NCBI RefSeq assembly: GCF_963664555.1
Contig: NZ_OY761461.1
Coordinates: 2,666,001-2,730,000 of the forward strand
Direction: 5' to 3'
DNA length: 64,000 nt
Source: Labilibaculum sp.
GTDB taxonomy: Bacteria; Bacteroidota; Bacteroidia; Bacteroidales; Marinifilaceae
Every line of letters begins with the position of its first letter. Within the stretch, counting starts at the first letter, position 1. Of this stretch, positions 20,308 through 30,312 are shown in pieces. The position numbers and the translations under genes were made by a program. The notes under the pieces were generated by a model. That model worked only from the letters and a program-made list of their open reading frames with translations, was not told the DNA's origin and ran no database searches.

Positions 20308-20329
20308 TTTTCAACCTTTGGGTTGAAAA
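20308..20329 (+). promoter_or_regulatory. Hairpin B in the secA leader
   Basis: TTTTCAACC / GGTTGAAAA, perfect 9-bp stem with a TTTG loop, ending 30 nt before the secA ATG. It is followed by TATTTTAC rather than a pure T run. It is close enough to the start to affect initiation. Confidence 0.5.
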
Positions 20330-20359
20330 TATTTTACACATCGAAATCAACAAATCAAA

Positions 20360-23300
20360 ATGGGTTTTATAGATAGTACATTGGGTAAACTATTTGGAAA
20401 TAAGTCAGATAGAGACCTTAAAGAATTGAGTCCTTACTTGGGGCGAATTAAAGCAGAATACGATAGAATCACAACTTTAAGTAATGATGATCTTCGTGGA
20501 GAATCAGTTAAATTAAAGCAACGCATTCAGGATTTTATTCAAGCTGAAAAAGACGAAATACAGAGTCTTAAAGATAAGATTGATGTTGGTGAATTATCAA
20601 TCAACGAAAGAGAGGAAATCTACGATCAGATTGACGGAATTGAAAAGAAAATTGATGACAAAATTGAAGAGGTATTAGAGGAAATTTTGCCTACTGCTTT
20701 TGCTGTTGTGAAAGACACTGCCCGCAGATTTACCGAAAATGCAGAACTGGAAGTGACTGCATCTAAATTCGATCGCGATTTAGCTCCATATTACGATAAC
20801 ATACAAATAGATGGCGATACTGCCGTATATTTTAATTCATGGGTTGCAGGCGGAACTGAAATTACATGGAATATGATCCACTATGATGTTCAGCTAATTG
20901 GAGGTACTGTTCTTCACCAGGGAAAAATTGCTGAGATGGCAACCGGTGAGGGTAAAACTCTTGTAGCTACATTGCCTGTGTTTCTTAATGCGTTAACCGG
21001 CAGAGGAGTTCATGTGATTACTGTGAATGATTACCTGGCAAAACGTGACTCGGAATGGATGGGACCATTGTACCAATTTCACGGGTTATCTGTTGACTGT
21101 ATCGATAAACACTCTCCCAATTCAGATGCGCGTAGAAAAGCCTATGCATGTGATATTACTTTTGGAACAAATAATGAGTTTGGTTTTGATTACCTGCGTG
21201 ATAATATGGCAACAAATCCAAAAGATTTGGTTCAACGTCGCCACAATTATTCAATTGTCGATGAAGTTGACTCGGTTTTGGTTGATGATGCACGTACACC
21301 ATTAATTATTTCAGGACCGATTCCAAGGGGAGAACATCAACAGTTTGATGACCTAAAACCAAAAGTTCAAAAATTGGTAAAAGCCCAAAATGATTTGGTA
21401 ATGAAGATTTTTACTGATTCTAAAAAATTCCTAAACAGCGAAGATAAAAAGGATCAGGAGGAAGGCGCAAAATTATTGCTTAGAACTTATAAAGGTTTGC
21501 CTAAAATGAAACCACTTATTAAATTTTTAAGTGAGCAGGGAAATAAGGCCAATCTTTTGAAAACAGAAAATTTCTATATGCAGGAGAATAACAAAAACAT
21601 GCACATCATTACTGATGAGTTGTATTTTGTTATCGATGAAAAACACAATTCAATTGAACTTACTGACAAAGGAATTGACCTGATTAGTTCTGATGTTGAA
21701 GATTCAGGTTTCTTTGTATTGCCTGATATTGGATCAGAAGTAGCAGCAATTGAAAAATCAGATCTTTCGGATGAAGAAAAATTAGCCAGAAAAGATGAAA
21801 TGATTCAGGCTTACTCAGTAAGATCAGAAAGAGTTCATACGATCAATCAACTTTTAAAAGCATATACTCTTTTCGAAAAAGATGTAGAATATGTAATGAT
21901 GGATGGTAAGGTAAAGATTGTAGACGAGCAAACCGGTCGTATTATGGAAGGCCGTCGTTATTCTGATGGATTGCATCAGGCAATTGAAGCCAAAGAAAAT
22001 GTGAAGGTAGAGGCAGCAACTCAAACATTTGCTACCATTACTCTTCAGAATTATTTTAGAATGTATAATAAGCTTGCCGGTATGACCGGTACTGCTGAAA
22101 CAGAAGCAGGTGAGCTTTGGGATATTTATAAATTAGAGGTGGTTGTAATTCCAACCAACCGTCCAATTTGCCGGGATGACCGCGAGGATTTAGTTTATAA
22201 GACAAAACGTGAAAAATATTCTGCGGTAATTGATGAAATTGTCGATTTGGTAAATGCTGGTCGTCCGGTTTTAGTAGGTACAACTTCTGTTGAGATTTCA
22301 GAATTACTGGGTCGGATGCTTAAAATTAAAGGGATTAAGCACAATGTACTGAATGCAAAATTACATCAGCGCGAAGCAGATATTGTTGCGGAAGCGGGTC
22401 AATCAGGAACTGTAACCATTGCAACAAATATGGCTGGTCGTGGTACAGATATTAAGCTAACCGATGCAGTAAAAGCAGTAGGTGGTTTGGCAATTATTGG
22501 TACAGAGCGTCATGATTCCCGTCGAGTTGACCGTCAGTTACGTGGTCGTGCCGGTCGTCAGGGAGATGTTGGATCTTCTCAGTTCTTTGTGTCTTTGGAA
22601 GATGATTTGATGCGTTTGTTTAGCTCAGATCGTATTGTAAAGTTAATGGATAGAATGGGACTGAAAGAGGGTGAAGTAATTCAGCACAGCATGATTACTA
22701 AATCGATAGAGCGTGCCCAGAAGAAAGTGGAAGAAAATAACTTCGGTATTCGTAAAAGATTATTGGAGTACGATGATGTAATGAACTCTCAGCGTGAGGT
22801 TATTTATAAGCGTCGTCGTCATGCATTGTTTGGAGAGCGTATTCAGGTAGATATTGCCAATATGATGTATGATTTATCGGAATTGATTGCAAATGAATAT
22901 CATGGTGGTGATTTTGAGGAGTTTAGAATGGATTTAATCCGTACTTTCTCAACAGAATCTCCGATAAGTGAAGAGGAATTCATGAAGGAAAAGCCTGAAG
23001 AAATTACTGAGAAAATTTACGCTGTAGTTTTGGATAATTACAAACGAAAAGTGGAAGCCATTAGTAAGCAAGCCTATCCGGTAATTAAAAATGTATACGA
23101 ATCAAAAGCGGAAATGTATGAGAACATTGTTGTTCCGTTTTCTGATGGTTCTAAAATGTTTCAGGTAGTAACTAATTTGAAGAAAGCTTACGACAGTAAG
23201 GCTGAGGATTTGGTTCGTTCTTTTGAGAAAGTTTCTATTCTTGCAACTATCGATGATGCTTGGAAAGAGCACTTGCGTGAGATGGATGATTTGAAACAAT

Positions 23301-23656
23301 CTGTTCAGAATGCTTCTTACGAACAGAAGGATCCATTGTTGATTTACAAATTTGAATCGTTCAATTTGTTTAAAACAATGATTGAAACTATCAATAAGAG
23401 TGTTGTCAGCAGCTTAATGAAAGGTCATATTCCATTATCGGATCCTGAAGATGTTCGTAAGGCAGAAGAACGTAAAAGAACCGATTTAAGCAATTTGAAA
23501 ACTACAAAAGAAGAAGTAGGAGGAGGCAGAGAAAGACCGGAACCTAAAAAACCGGAACCTGTTCGTGTTGCTCAAAAAGTAGGACGAAATGAACCTTGTC
23601 CTTGTGGTAGCGGTAAAAAATTCAAACAATGTCATGGAAAAGGAGTTCCGGCTTAA
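20360..23656 (+). CDS. secA: Preprotein translocase ATPase SecA
   Basis: Motor of the Sec translocase, driving unfolded preproteins through SecYEG at the inner membrane. The 1098-aa length is the long Bacteroidota form, with an inserted stretch around residues 330-500. Walker A region is [11 protein letters not shown], followed by [16 protein letters not shown], the DEAD motif 2 [11 protein letters not shown] and the HRxGRxGRQGD-like [12 protein letters not shown]. The C-terminal zinc-binding SEC-C tail is [17 protein letters not shown]. It is probably cotranscribed with the small exported protein upstream, since no TAnnTTTG box lies in the 105-bp gap. Confidence 0.97.
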   Translation: MGFIDSTLGKLFGNKSDRDLKELSPYLGRIKAEYDRITTLSNDDLRGESVKLKQRIQDFIQAEKDEIQSLKDKIDVGELSINEREEIYDQIDGIEKKIDDKIEEVLEEILPTAFAVVKDTARRFTENAELEVTASKFDRDLAPYYDNIQIDGDTAVYFNSWVAGGTEITWNMIHYDVQLIGGTVLHQGKIAEMATGEGKTLVATLPVFLNALTGRGVHVITVNDYLAKRDSEWMGPLYQFHGLSVDCIDKHSPNSDARRKAYACDITFGTNNEFGFDYLRDNMATNPKDLVQRRHNYSIVDEVDSVLVDDARTPLIISGPIPRGEHQQFDDLKPKVQKLVKAQNDLVMKIFTDSKKFLNSEDKKDQEEGAKLLLRTYKGLPKMKPLIKFLSEQGNKANLLKTENFYMQENNKNMHIITDELYFVIDEKHNSIELTDKGIDLISSDVEDSGFFVLPDIGSEVAAIEKSDLSDEEKLARKDEMIQAYSVRSERVHTINQLLKAYTLFEKDVEYVMMDGKVKIVDEQTGRIMEGRRYSDGLHQAIEAKENVKVEAATQTFATITLQNYFRMYNKLAGMTGTAETEAGELWDIYKLEVVVIPTNRPICRDDREDLVYKTKREKYSAVIDEIVDLVNAGRPVLVGTTSVEISELLGRMLKIKGIKHNVLNAKLHQREADIVAEAGQSGTVTIATNMAGRGTDIKLTDAVKAVGGLAIIGTERHDSRRVDRQLRGRAGRQGDVGSSQFFVSLEDDLMRLFSSDRIVKLMDRMGLKEGEVIQHSMITKSIERAQKKVEENNFGIRKRLLEYDDVMNSQREVIYKRRRHALFGERIQVDIANMMYDLSELIANEYHGGDFEEFRMDLIRTFSTESPISEEEFMKEKPEEITEKIYAVVLDNYKRKVEAISKQAYPVIKNVYESKAEMYENIVVPFSDGSKMFQVVTNLKKAYDSKAEDLVRSFEKVSILATIDDAWKEHLREMDDLKQSVQNASYEQKDPLLIYKFESFNLFKTMIETINKSVVSSLMKGHIPLSDPEDVRKAEERKRTDLSNLKTTKEEVGGGRERPEPKKPEPVRVAQKVGRNEPCPCGSGKKFKQCHGKGVPA

Positions 23657-23690
23657 TTTCCATAATTAAAAAAATCATACTAAATTCACA

Positions 23691-23719
23691 TGGATTGTTT
23701 CGCAAGTCGAAACAATCCA
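23691..23719 (+). terminator. Hairpin after secA
   Basis: TGGATTGTTTCG / CGAAACAATCCA, 12-bp perfect stem followed by TTTAGTTTT. Confidence 0.7.
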
Positions 23720-23753
23720 TTTAGTTTTACTTACCAAACTTAAAAAAATACAT

Positions 23754-24557
23754 ATGTTGCATTCAATTCTTTGGGATATCGACCCGGAAATATTTAAAAT
23801 CGGCCCTATCGCTGTCCGTTGGTACGGATTACTTTTTGCATTAGGCTTTTTGTTAGGATATTATCTTGTAGAAAAGATGTTTAAAAAAGATGGTATTAAA
23901 CTGGAATGGCTTGATAAGTTGTTTCTGTATACCATGATTGCTACAGTTGTAGGTGCTCGTTTAGGACATGTGTTTTTTTACGGATGGGAATTTTATTCAC
24001 AACACCCAGTCGAAATCATTAAAATTTGGCGGGGAGGATTGGCATCGCATGGTGCTACTATTGGAATTCTTGTTGCTTTATGGTTTTATTCTAAAAAAGT
24101 GAGCAAAAAATCAATGCTTTGGATATTGGATTACGTGGTAATTCCGGTTGCTTTGGCAGGATGTTTTATTCGTTTGGGAAATTTGATGAATTCAGAAATT
24201 ATTGGAACTCAAACTCATTCTGACTGGGGATTTCAATTCATCAGAGCTTCTATTTATGAGCCGGAAGCACCACGACATCCAGCACAATTATACGAAGCAA
24301 TTTGTTATTTGATTTCCTTTGGTGTTCTATCATTTATGTATTGGAAAACCAATGCAAAACAATACAGCGGAAGATTATTCGGCGCTTTTTTTGTAATGAT
24401 TTTTACAGCTCGTTTCTTTATCGAATTTATTAAGGAAAATCAGGAAGCTTTTGAGCAGGGAATGTTGTTAAATATGGGACAGTTACTAAGCATTCCGTTT
24501 GTTTTAATCGGGTTGTTCTTTTTGATTCGATCGTTTAGAATAGAACCGATGAAGTAA
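23754..24557 (+). CDS. lgt: Prolipoprotein diacylglyceryl transferase
   Basis: Integral inner-membrane enzyme that transfers diacylglycerol from phosphatidylglycerol to the lipobox cysteine of prolipoproteins. The 267-aa protein has about seven hydrophobic segments, the N-terminal RWYGLLFALGF, the HGATIGIL motif and the Lgt signature around RLGNLMNSEIIG. Its position next to secA groups two export genes, although a hairpin separates them. Confidence 0.95.
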   Translation: MLHSILWDIDPEIFKIGPIAVRWYGLLFALGFLLGYYLVEKMFKKDGIKLEWLDKLFLYTMIATVVGARLGHVFFYGWEFYSQHPVEIIKIWRGGLASHGATIGILVALWFYSKKVSKKSMLWILDYVVIPVALAGCFIRLGNLMNSEIIGTQTHSDWGFQFIRASIYEPEAPRHPAQLYEAICYLISFGVLSFMYWKTNAKQYSGRLFGAFFVMIFTARFFIEFIKENQEAFEQGMLLNMGQLLSIPFVLIGLFFLIRSFRIEPMK

Positions 24558-24576
24558 TCAAATATAGTATAACAAG

Positions 24577-24606
24577 AAGCCGAATCATTTCCGATTCGGC
24601 TTTTTT
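24577..24606 (+). terminator. Terminator after lgt
   Basis: AAGCCGAATC / GATTCGGCTT with a T6 tail. Confidence 0.85.
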
Positions 24607-24657
24607 ATTGTTGCATAAATCTCTTTCTAAAATCAAGTTTGCCAATCCATGTCATTC

Positions 24658-24990
24658 AAAAAAGCCTTCCTAATGATGGGAAAGTACTTCAAACCGTCCA
24701 AAGTCTGTTCCCAAATGTGGGAAAGTACTTAAAATCACCTAAAACCCATTTCCCAATTGCGAGAGAGTAGTTTGGAGCATCCAAAGCATGTTGCCCTATT
24801 ATAGGAGAGTAGTTTGAATGATTCAAAGCTTACTCCCAATTGTGGGAAAGCACTTTAAACCAATCCATTCTTGATTCCCAATTGCGGGATTGTACTTTGA
24901 AGTATTCAAGGCAAATTCCCCAATATGGGAACGCTTTTAAAACCATCCAAACAGGATTCCCTGTCATAAAAAAGTATTTAGTTTTATGCT
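24658..24990. repeat. Degenerate 41-42 bp tandem repeat array, about 8 units
   Basis: Units follow the consensus TCCCAATTGTGGGA plus AAGTACTTTAAA, then a variable tail around ATCCAAA. The CCC anchors fall at about 24710, 24752, 24794, 24835, 24877, 24919 and 24959, with a diverged copy before these at 24669; spacing is 40-42 bp throughout. Each unit has two palindromes, TCCCAATTGyGGGA and AAGTACTT. Units differ by point changes, so the array is old. It fills the space between convergent lgt and the MutS-like gene and just overlaps the latter's last codons. Confidence 0.85.
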
Positions 24991-26792
24991 TCCTTCAATA
25001 TTTCCAAATCAATTCCCATTTTCTTCATTAAAATGGGAGCGTTAAAGGTTTTGCAAAATCCTTTTTGCACTTTGTAGTCGAAATAAAGTTGATCGCCATC
25101 AATTTTAATGTCAAAAAATCTATTCTCAACCTGTCCGGGTAATTCTTCTTCCAATATGGATAACTCCAAATCGTGAGTAGCAACCATCGCAACAGCATCG
25201 TGTTTCACCAATTGCTTAATCAATGCTCTCGAACCCGTATGTTTGTCTTTCGAATTGGTTCCCCTCAAAATTTCATCCAATAGAAGTAAAGTATTTTCTT
25301 TCCGGTTCACCTTTTCAAGAACTAGCTGAATTCGTTTTAGTTCTGCATAAAATGAAGATTCATTTTCTTCTATCGAATCTTTAATTCTCATTGATGTATT
25401 GATTTCCACATTTGAAACCGTCATTTCCTGAGCACAAACAGGAGCTCCAGCCAATGCCATTACTACATTTACTCCAACAGTTCGTAAGAAAGTACTTTTT
25501 CCGGCCATATTCGATCCTGTAACAATATGAACGGTTCCCGGCCCGTTTAGTTGATAGTCATTATTTACTCTTCCTTTCTCATCAATCATCGGATGACCGG
25601 CATCTTTTAAATCCAACTCAAAGTGCTTGTCCGAAATTTTTGGGAAAACCCATTCTTCGTGGTTAAAATTTAAATTAGATAGGCTGGAAATGGCTTCAAT
25701 CTCACTAATTGCATTGAACCACTTTTCGGTGTCAGCACCATAATTTTGTTTCCACTTGTCGATACGAAATAAAATGTGCAATTCATAGAAAAATAGAAGG
25801 TTAATAAAGATTTGAACCATTACATTCAATCGCTGATCAAGTAATTCTATTAAGCTGGTCAGTTGGTTTATCTTCTTTGAAGTAAGTTTGTCATCACTTG
25901 TCAATGTATTTTTAAGATCATTTAATTTATCCGATTTCCAATTCTCTTTTTCAAACTGTCTTATAATGTAGGAGTAGGTTTTGAGCATATTTCCTCTTTT
26001 GGCAGTTTGTTCATGAGCTCGGCTAACTTTTCTGTAATTGCAGTAATGAACAACAATACTGGCCAAAAACATAATGGTAATAGGAGCTTGTGAGCCGATA
26101 AAAGAATATACCAAGGCTCCTAATGAAAGCAAAGGCATAATTGTAACAGCGATTTGTAATACTTTCTTTCCATGAAAAGGTGAGGGCTTTTTACCCCATT
26201 CAATTACAAAGTTGGGATCATCATTTTTTAGTTTGTTCGCAAAGCCATATTGAATGATATTTTGTCTCCAATCAATCTTTTTTGATAATTCCTTAACCGC
26301 TTTCTGTCTTTTGATGATCTCTTGATTAGGTGATGGCTTTTCGAGCCAGCTGGCAAGAGTATTATTACCTGTTTTAGTAACGCTACGGTTGATTAATTGA
26401 AAGAGAGAATGTTGTCCAAATATGTCCAGATCTGATGCATAGGAATGATTCTGCTTCAGATATTCTTCACCATCGTAATAAAGATCGCTGTGTCTTGTTT
26501 TTAAACAACGAATTTCATTCTCATTAATTTGGATTAAAGCTTGCAGTCTTTTTATGTTTTTACTGTTTCGATTGTACCTTCTCACAAAATAGATCAGAGA
26601 GAATACTAATGTGATAGCCACAGCACTTGCAATTAATGCAGAATAGGATAGAACACTATAAAAAAATACGAATGCTCCAATTGCAGAAAAAAGACGTAAA
26701 AATGAGAGGTTTCGATTCTGTTTTTGAAGATCGCCTGTTTGCTTTTTAAATGTATGTATTCGATCGGTGTAAAAGGATAGTTTTTGATTCAT
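24984..26792 (-). CDS. Membrane-anchored MutS-like ATPase
   Basis: The 602-aa protein has a C-terminal MutS domain V: Walker A GSNMAGKS (426-433), Walker B TLLLLDEILRGTN (501-513) and the ATHD switch (538-541). It lacks the N-terminal mismatch-recognition domain of MutS1. Instead it has two hydrophobic hairpins, about residues 31-70 and 211-250, predicted to be membrane-spanning, with helical lever-like regions between. This architecture is found in Bacteroidota, and its role in DNA repair is unproven. Its 3' end abuts the tandem repeat array. The gene is monocistronic on the minus strand. Confidence 0.85.
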   Translation of the reverse strand: MNQKLSFYTDRIHTFKKQTGDLQKQNRNLSFLRLFSAIGAFVFFYSVLSYSALIASAVAITLVFSLIYFVRRYNRNSKNIKRLQALIQINENEIRCLKTRHSDLYYDGEEYLKQNHSYASDLDIFGQHSLFQLINRSVTKTGNNTLASWLEKPSPNQEIIKRQKAVKELSKKIDWRQNIIQYGFANKLKNDDPNFVIEWGKKPSPFHGKKVLQIAVTIMPLLSLGALVYSFIGSQAPITIMFLASIVVHYCNYRKVSRAHEQTAKRGNMLKTYSYIIRQFEKENWKSDKLNDLKNTLTSDDKLTSKKINQLTSLIELLDQRLNVMVQIFINLLFFYELHILFRIDKWKQNYGADTEKWFNAISEIEAISSLSNLNFNHEEWVFPKISDKHFELDLKDAGHPMIDEKGRVNNDYQLNGPGTVHIVTGSNMAGKSTFLRTVGVNVVMALAGAPVCAQEMTVSNVEINTSMRIKDSIEENESSFYAELKRIQLVLEKVNRKENTLLLLDEILRGTNSKDKHTGSRALIKQLVKHDAVAMVATHDLELSILEEELPGQVENRFFDIKIDGDQLYFDYKVQKGFCKTFNAPILMKKMGIDLEILKEA

Positions 26793-27261
26793 TTTTTATA
26801 TATTGAGATTTGGATTCTAAAATTATACAAAATATTGTGTTTTATATTCTGAATCTGTTATGCAGTTTATTCATTTTCGTAAAATTAATATCCAATTTAA
26901 GTTTGGATATAACCAATCGCTATGTTTGAAATATAAATAGAGGGAATTGTTCTTTTGTACTTAAATCCAGCATGCGACAAGTGCGAATTTAGCAAGTTTA
27001 AATCAAAATATACGTATTCGCAATACAGGTATTTTGCCTGTTTTATTGGAATTATTATTAGGATAAAAAAATATATTGAAATAAAATATCATTGTTTTCG
27101 TTTCTTTAAAAGAATAAAAACAAGATTTAATCTTCGTAAATAGTTTGTTTGTCATAACCGTTATTTTTGTGTTTTAGGTATTCTAATTACAACTAAAACA
27201 TCTAATTTAGAAATCTGTCTGTTCAGATATCGTAAATCTGCTAATCCGCAATAAACGGCAA
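26793..27261. other. Long intergenic region upstream of the MutS-like gene
   Basis: Very AT-rich. A plus-strand frame at 26955-27143 starts with TTG and codes for a Lys/Tyr/Phe-rich low-complexity peptide, so I do not call it. A small ACAGG/CCTGT hairpin at 27025-27041 followed by TTTATT is the only structure noticed. Confidence 0.4.
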
Positions 27262-27297
27262 TAAAAAAATCCGGTACAATACAAATATTTACCGAAT
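27262..27297 (-). terminator. Terminator after proA
   Basis: On the minus strand TTCGGTA / TACCGGA (one G-U), followed by TTTTTTTATT. Confidence 0.65.
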
Positions 27298-27328
27298 TTA
27301 GTTGAAAATTTGGAGTTGGATCTCGGAT

Positions 27329-28576
27329 CTACTCTCTGGTCTGCCCATCACCGGTAATTAACCATTTATAGGAGCACAATTCTTCTAAAGCCATTGGTCC
27401 TCGGGCGTGTAATTTTTGTGTACTTATGCCAATTTCAGCTCCTAATCCAAATTGTGCACCATCTGTAAATGCAGTAGAAGTATTGGAATAAATGGCAGCA
27501 GCATCAACAACTGAGTAAAAGTTACTTATGGTTTTTGAATTCTCGCTTATTATGGCTTCACTGTGCTTGGAACTGTACTTGTAAATGTGATCTGTTGCCT
27601 CCTGAAAATCACTTACTGTTTTTATCGACATTTTGTAACTTAGAAACTCAGTTCCAAAAGATGATTTATCAGCTTTCTTGAGTAAGTTTTTAGGATAGGT
27701 AGCTTTAATTGCATGATAAGCTTCTTCGTCGGCAAATATTTCAACATTTTTATCCTGTAGTTTATTTACTAATTCTGGTAGATCAGCAAGACGACTTTTA
27801 TGAATCAAAAGACAATCCAAGGCATTGCAAACGCTTACGCGACGTGTTTTTGCATTAAATACAATCTGTTTTCCTTTTTTTAAATCTCCATCCTTATCAA
27901 AATAGGTATGTACAATACCAGCACCGGTTTCAATCACCGGAACTTTAGAATTTTGCCGAACTGTGTTGATGAGATTTTGAGAGCCTCTTGGTATTAAAAC
28001 ATCAACAAAACCTACTGCGTTCATTAATTCTGCAGCAGCTTCTCTGGCTGAGGGAAGCAATTGAATGATTTCAGGATCAAGATGATTATCTGCAAGCGTC
28101 TTTTTTATTAATGCTACCAAGGCCTTATTTGAATTTTCAGCGTCGCTGCCTCCTTTTAAAACACAGGCATTACCCGATTTAAAACAGAGAGCAAATACAT
28201 CCAGTGTAACATTCGGACGAGCCTCATAAATAACACCTACAGTTCCCAATGGAACACTAACTTTTTTAATTGCTAAACCATTCTCAAGCGTTTTTTCAGA
28301 GAGCACTTTTCCTAAAGGAGAAGGAAGTAGAATTGTATTTTCAATATCATCTGCGATTCCGTTAATTCTTTCGTGACTTAACAGCAAACGATCGTATTTT
28401 GGATCGTATTCAGACATATGTTCCAGATCTTTCTGATTGGCTTCAAGAATTTGTTTTGTGCTTTCTCTAAGAGATTTTGCAAGTTGTTTAAGTAGATTGT
28501 TTATTGTTTCAGAGCTCAGTAAACACATGGTTCTGGTAGCTTCTTTGACTTTATGGAATTGTTCCTTACAGATCAT
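27329..28576 (-). CDS. proA: Gamma-glutamyl phosphate reductase
   Basis: Second step of proline synthesis: NADPH reduction of gamma-glutamyl phosphate to glutamate semialdehyde. The 415-aa aldehyde dehydrogenase-fold protein has [32 protein letters not shown] and the catalytic cysteine in [14 protein letters not shown]. It lies 95 bp downstream of proB on the same strand, the classical proBA arrangement. Confidence 0.95.
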   Translation of the reverse strand: MICKEQFHKVKEATRTMCLLSSETINNLLKQLAKSLRESTKQILEANQKDLEHMSEYDPKYDRLLLSHERINGIADDIENTILLPSPLGKVLSEKTLENGLAIKKVSVPLGTVGVIYEARPNVTLDVFALCFKSGNACVLKGGSDAENSNKALVALIKKTLADNHLDPEIIQLLPSAREAAAELMNAVGFVDVLIPRGSQNLINTVRQNSKVPVIETGAGIVHTYFDKDGDLKKGKQIVFNAKTRRVSVCNALDCLLIHKSRLADLPELVNKLQDKNVEIFADEEAYHAIKATYPKNLLKKADKSSFGTEFLSYKMSIKTVSDFQEATDHIYKYSSKHSEAIISENSKTISNFYSVVDAAAIYSNTSTAFTDGAQFGLGAEIGISTQKLHARGPMALEELCSYKWLITGDGQTRE

Positions 28577-28671
28577 ATTTTGTAGTTTTTTTTGTTTGAA
28601 TTGGGAAGCGCATCTAAAAGTTATACTTTATTTTTAAAATTGGTATGATTAACCGATATCAAAACGTATCA

Positions 28672-29742
28672 TTAATAAAGAAAAAGATAATCGTAATGAA
28701 CCAAAGGTTTTGTTCCCGTTTTTCCAATATAACTTTCGGCTTTGGTCTTATTGTACTGTGTTTTCCCAAGGCCAATCACTTTGCCAGATAAACCAACAAT
28801 TTTGATAATATCCCCTTTTTCAAAATCACCACTTATATTTATTACACCAATTGGCAATAAACTTGTGGCTTTTTTTGAACACAGAGCTTCTTCAGCACCT
28901 TTATTAATTACTAATTTGGCCTTTTCAAAACCATCTGATCCAGCCAGCCATTGTTTTACCGTTGATGTTTTTTTACTCGCTGTAAAGCTTGTGTGATCTA
29001 CCTTGTCAGGTGATTTAACCAGTTCCAGTACAATATCATCAATTCCTCCATTGGCTATATGTACTGGGATACCTGATTTGGCAACTCTTCCGGCGATACT
29101 GCATTTGGTTAACATGCCACCTCTTCCAAAATTGGATTTTTTAGTGGTGATATATTGTTTCAATCGATTAACGTCTCCATTTACAGTTTGCAACAATGTG
29201 GAATTGCTATCATTTGGATTTCCAGTATAGATTCCATTGATATTGCTTAGTAAATAAAGTGCTTCAACATCCATCATAGAGGCAATCAATCCAGATAGTT
29301 CATCGTTATCTGTAAACATTAAAGCAGTAACCGATACGGCATCATTTTCATTAATAATTGGTAGAATACCATTGTTTAAAAGAGAATTTAAACAGTTTTT
29401 CATGTTTAAGTAGTGTTCCCGTGTCCTGAAATCTTGTTTTGTGACAAGAACTTGAGCGCACTCTATTTTAAACTCCGTAAGGAAGGCAGAATAGACATTA
29501 AGCAATTCTACCTGACCAACGGAAGACCAAATCTGTCTTGCTGAAACAGTATCAATCTTCTCAGACAGTTTTACCTTACTTCTTCCTGCAGCAACCGCAC
29601 CCGAAGAAACAAGAATACATTGTATTCCCTTATTTCTTAAGGATGATATTTGATGAACTAAATTTTTAATTCTGCTTGTATTTAATTCTCCGTTTTCTTT
29701 GGTAAGAACATTGGAGCCGATTTTAATGCAAATTCGTTTCAT
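28672..29742 (-). CDS. proB: Glutamate 5-kinase
   Basis: First step of proline synthesis, phosphorylating glutamate. The 356-aa protein has the amino-acid kinase domain (IKIGSNVLT at the N-terminus, SSGAVAAGR, NENDAVS, FTDNDELSGLIA, GRGGMLTK) and a C-terminal PUA domain (about 270-350, with GVINISGDFEKGD), as in E. coli ProB. Feedback inhibition by proline is usual in the family. It is the first gene of proB-proA. Confidence 0.95.
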   Translation of the reverse strand: MKRICIKIGSNVLTKENGELNTSRIKNLVHQISSLRNKGIQCILVSSGAVAAGRSKVKLSEKIDTVSARQIWSSVGQVELLNVYSAFLTEFKIECAQVLVTKQDFRTREHYLNMKNCLNSLLNNGILPIINENDAVSVTALMFTDNDELSGLIASMMDVEALYLLSNINGIYTGNPNDSNSTLLQTVNGDVNRLKQYITTKKSNFGRGGMLTKCSIAGRVAKSGIPVHIANGGIDDIVLELVKSPDKVDHTSFTASKKTSTVKQWLAGSDGFEKAKLVINKGAEEALCSKKATSLLPIGVINISGDFEKGDIIKIVGLSGKVIGLGKTQYNKTKAESYIGKTGTKPLVHYDYLFLY

Positions 29743-30282
29743 ATTTTATATATGGCTATAACAATTCAACGCACAGGAATAGAATTCTGTACTTAAAATT
29801 GGAATGAATAAAATGATAAGAGCCTGTTCAATGAAGATTGAAAGGCAAAAAGAAATGTTTATTTCCGGATGCTATTTAAAAGATACCCAAAGGGATGGAT
29901 GGGATAGAGGTAATAGAAGTTTAGACACAGTAATTCGGAAGCAAAGGCGGAGCTTTTTGCTTCAACTTGTAATCTTTTATGGATAAGAAATTTCAGACCT
30001 TTCATTTTGGTAATGATTGATAATTACAAATCCCCCTTGTTTTTATGAATCAAATATAGGAATTATTTCATGAGAAGACTCTGTTACATTTCGATATGTT
30101 GAGTGTTGTGTATAACATGAAAAGGTTTGTGTTAAAAATTTCAAGTAGAATACAAATCCGCCAGATGTATATTTAAATGCTGTGAATCAGCCAATTGTGT
30201 TGTATTAATTGAGATTGATAATGCTATTAAGATATTTTCCAAATAATTATTTTTTTCCGGTTTAATTGCTTTCTCAATTTTA
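29743..30282. other. Divergent intergenic region between proB and the M3 peptidase gene
   Basis: About 540 bp with no convincing gene. A 60-codon plus frame at 29804-29986 looks like noise. A hairpin GAAGCAAA / TTTGCTTC (29938-29963) within it is the only secondary structure noticed. The stretch 29870-29990 is less AT-rich than its surroundings and could be a decayed gene fragment or a small RNA, but I cannot support either. Confidence 0.4.
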
Positions 30283-30290
30283 TATCTTTG
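30283..30290 (+). promoter_or_regulatory. Candidate -7 box for the M3 peptidase gene
   Basis: TATCTTTG matches TAnnTTTG and ends 22 bp before the ATG at 30313. Confidence 0.5.
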
Positions 30291-30312
30291 CTATTGATAT
30301 AAAAAATTAACT

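Noticed and set aside
24658..24990. CRISPR array
   Set aside because: Units are contiguous and degenerate along their whole length; there is no constant repeat alternating with unique spacers and no cas gene nearby.
26955..27143. Small plus-strand gene
   Set aside because: TTG start, low-complexity Lys/Tyr/Phe-rich peptide typical of translated AT-rich DNA, no promoter box or conserved context.
29804..29986. 60-codon plus-strand gene
   Set aside because: No family resemblance and no suitable promoter; composition does not look protein-like.
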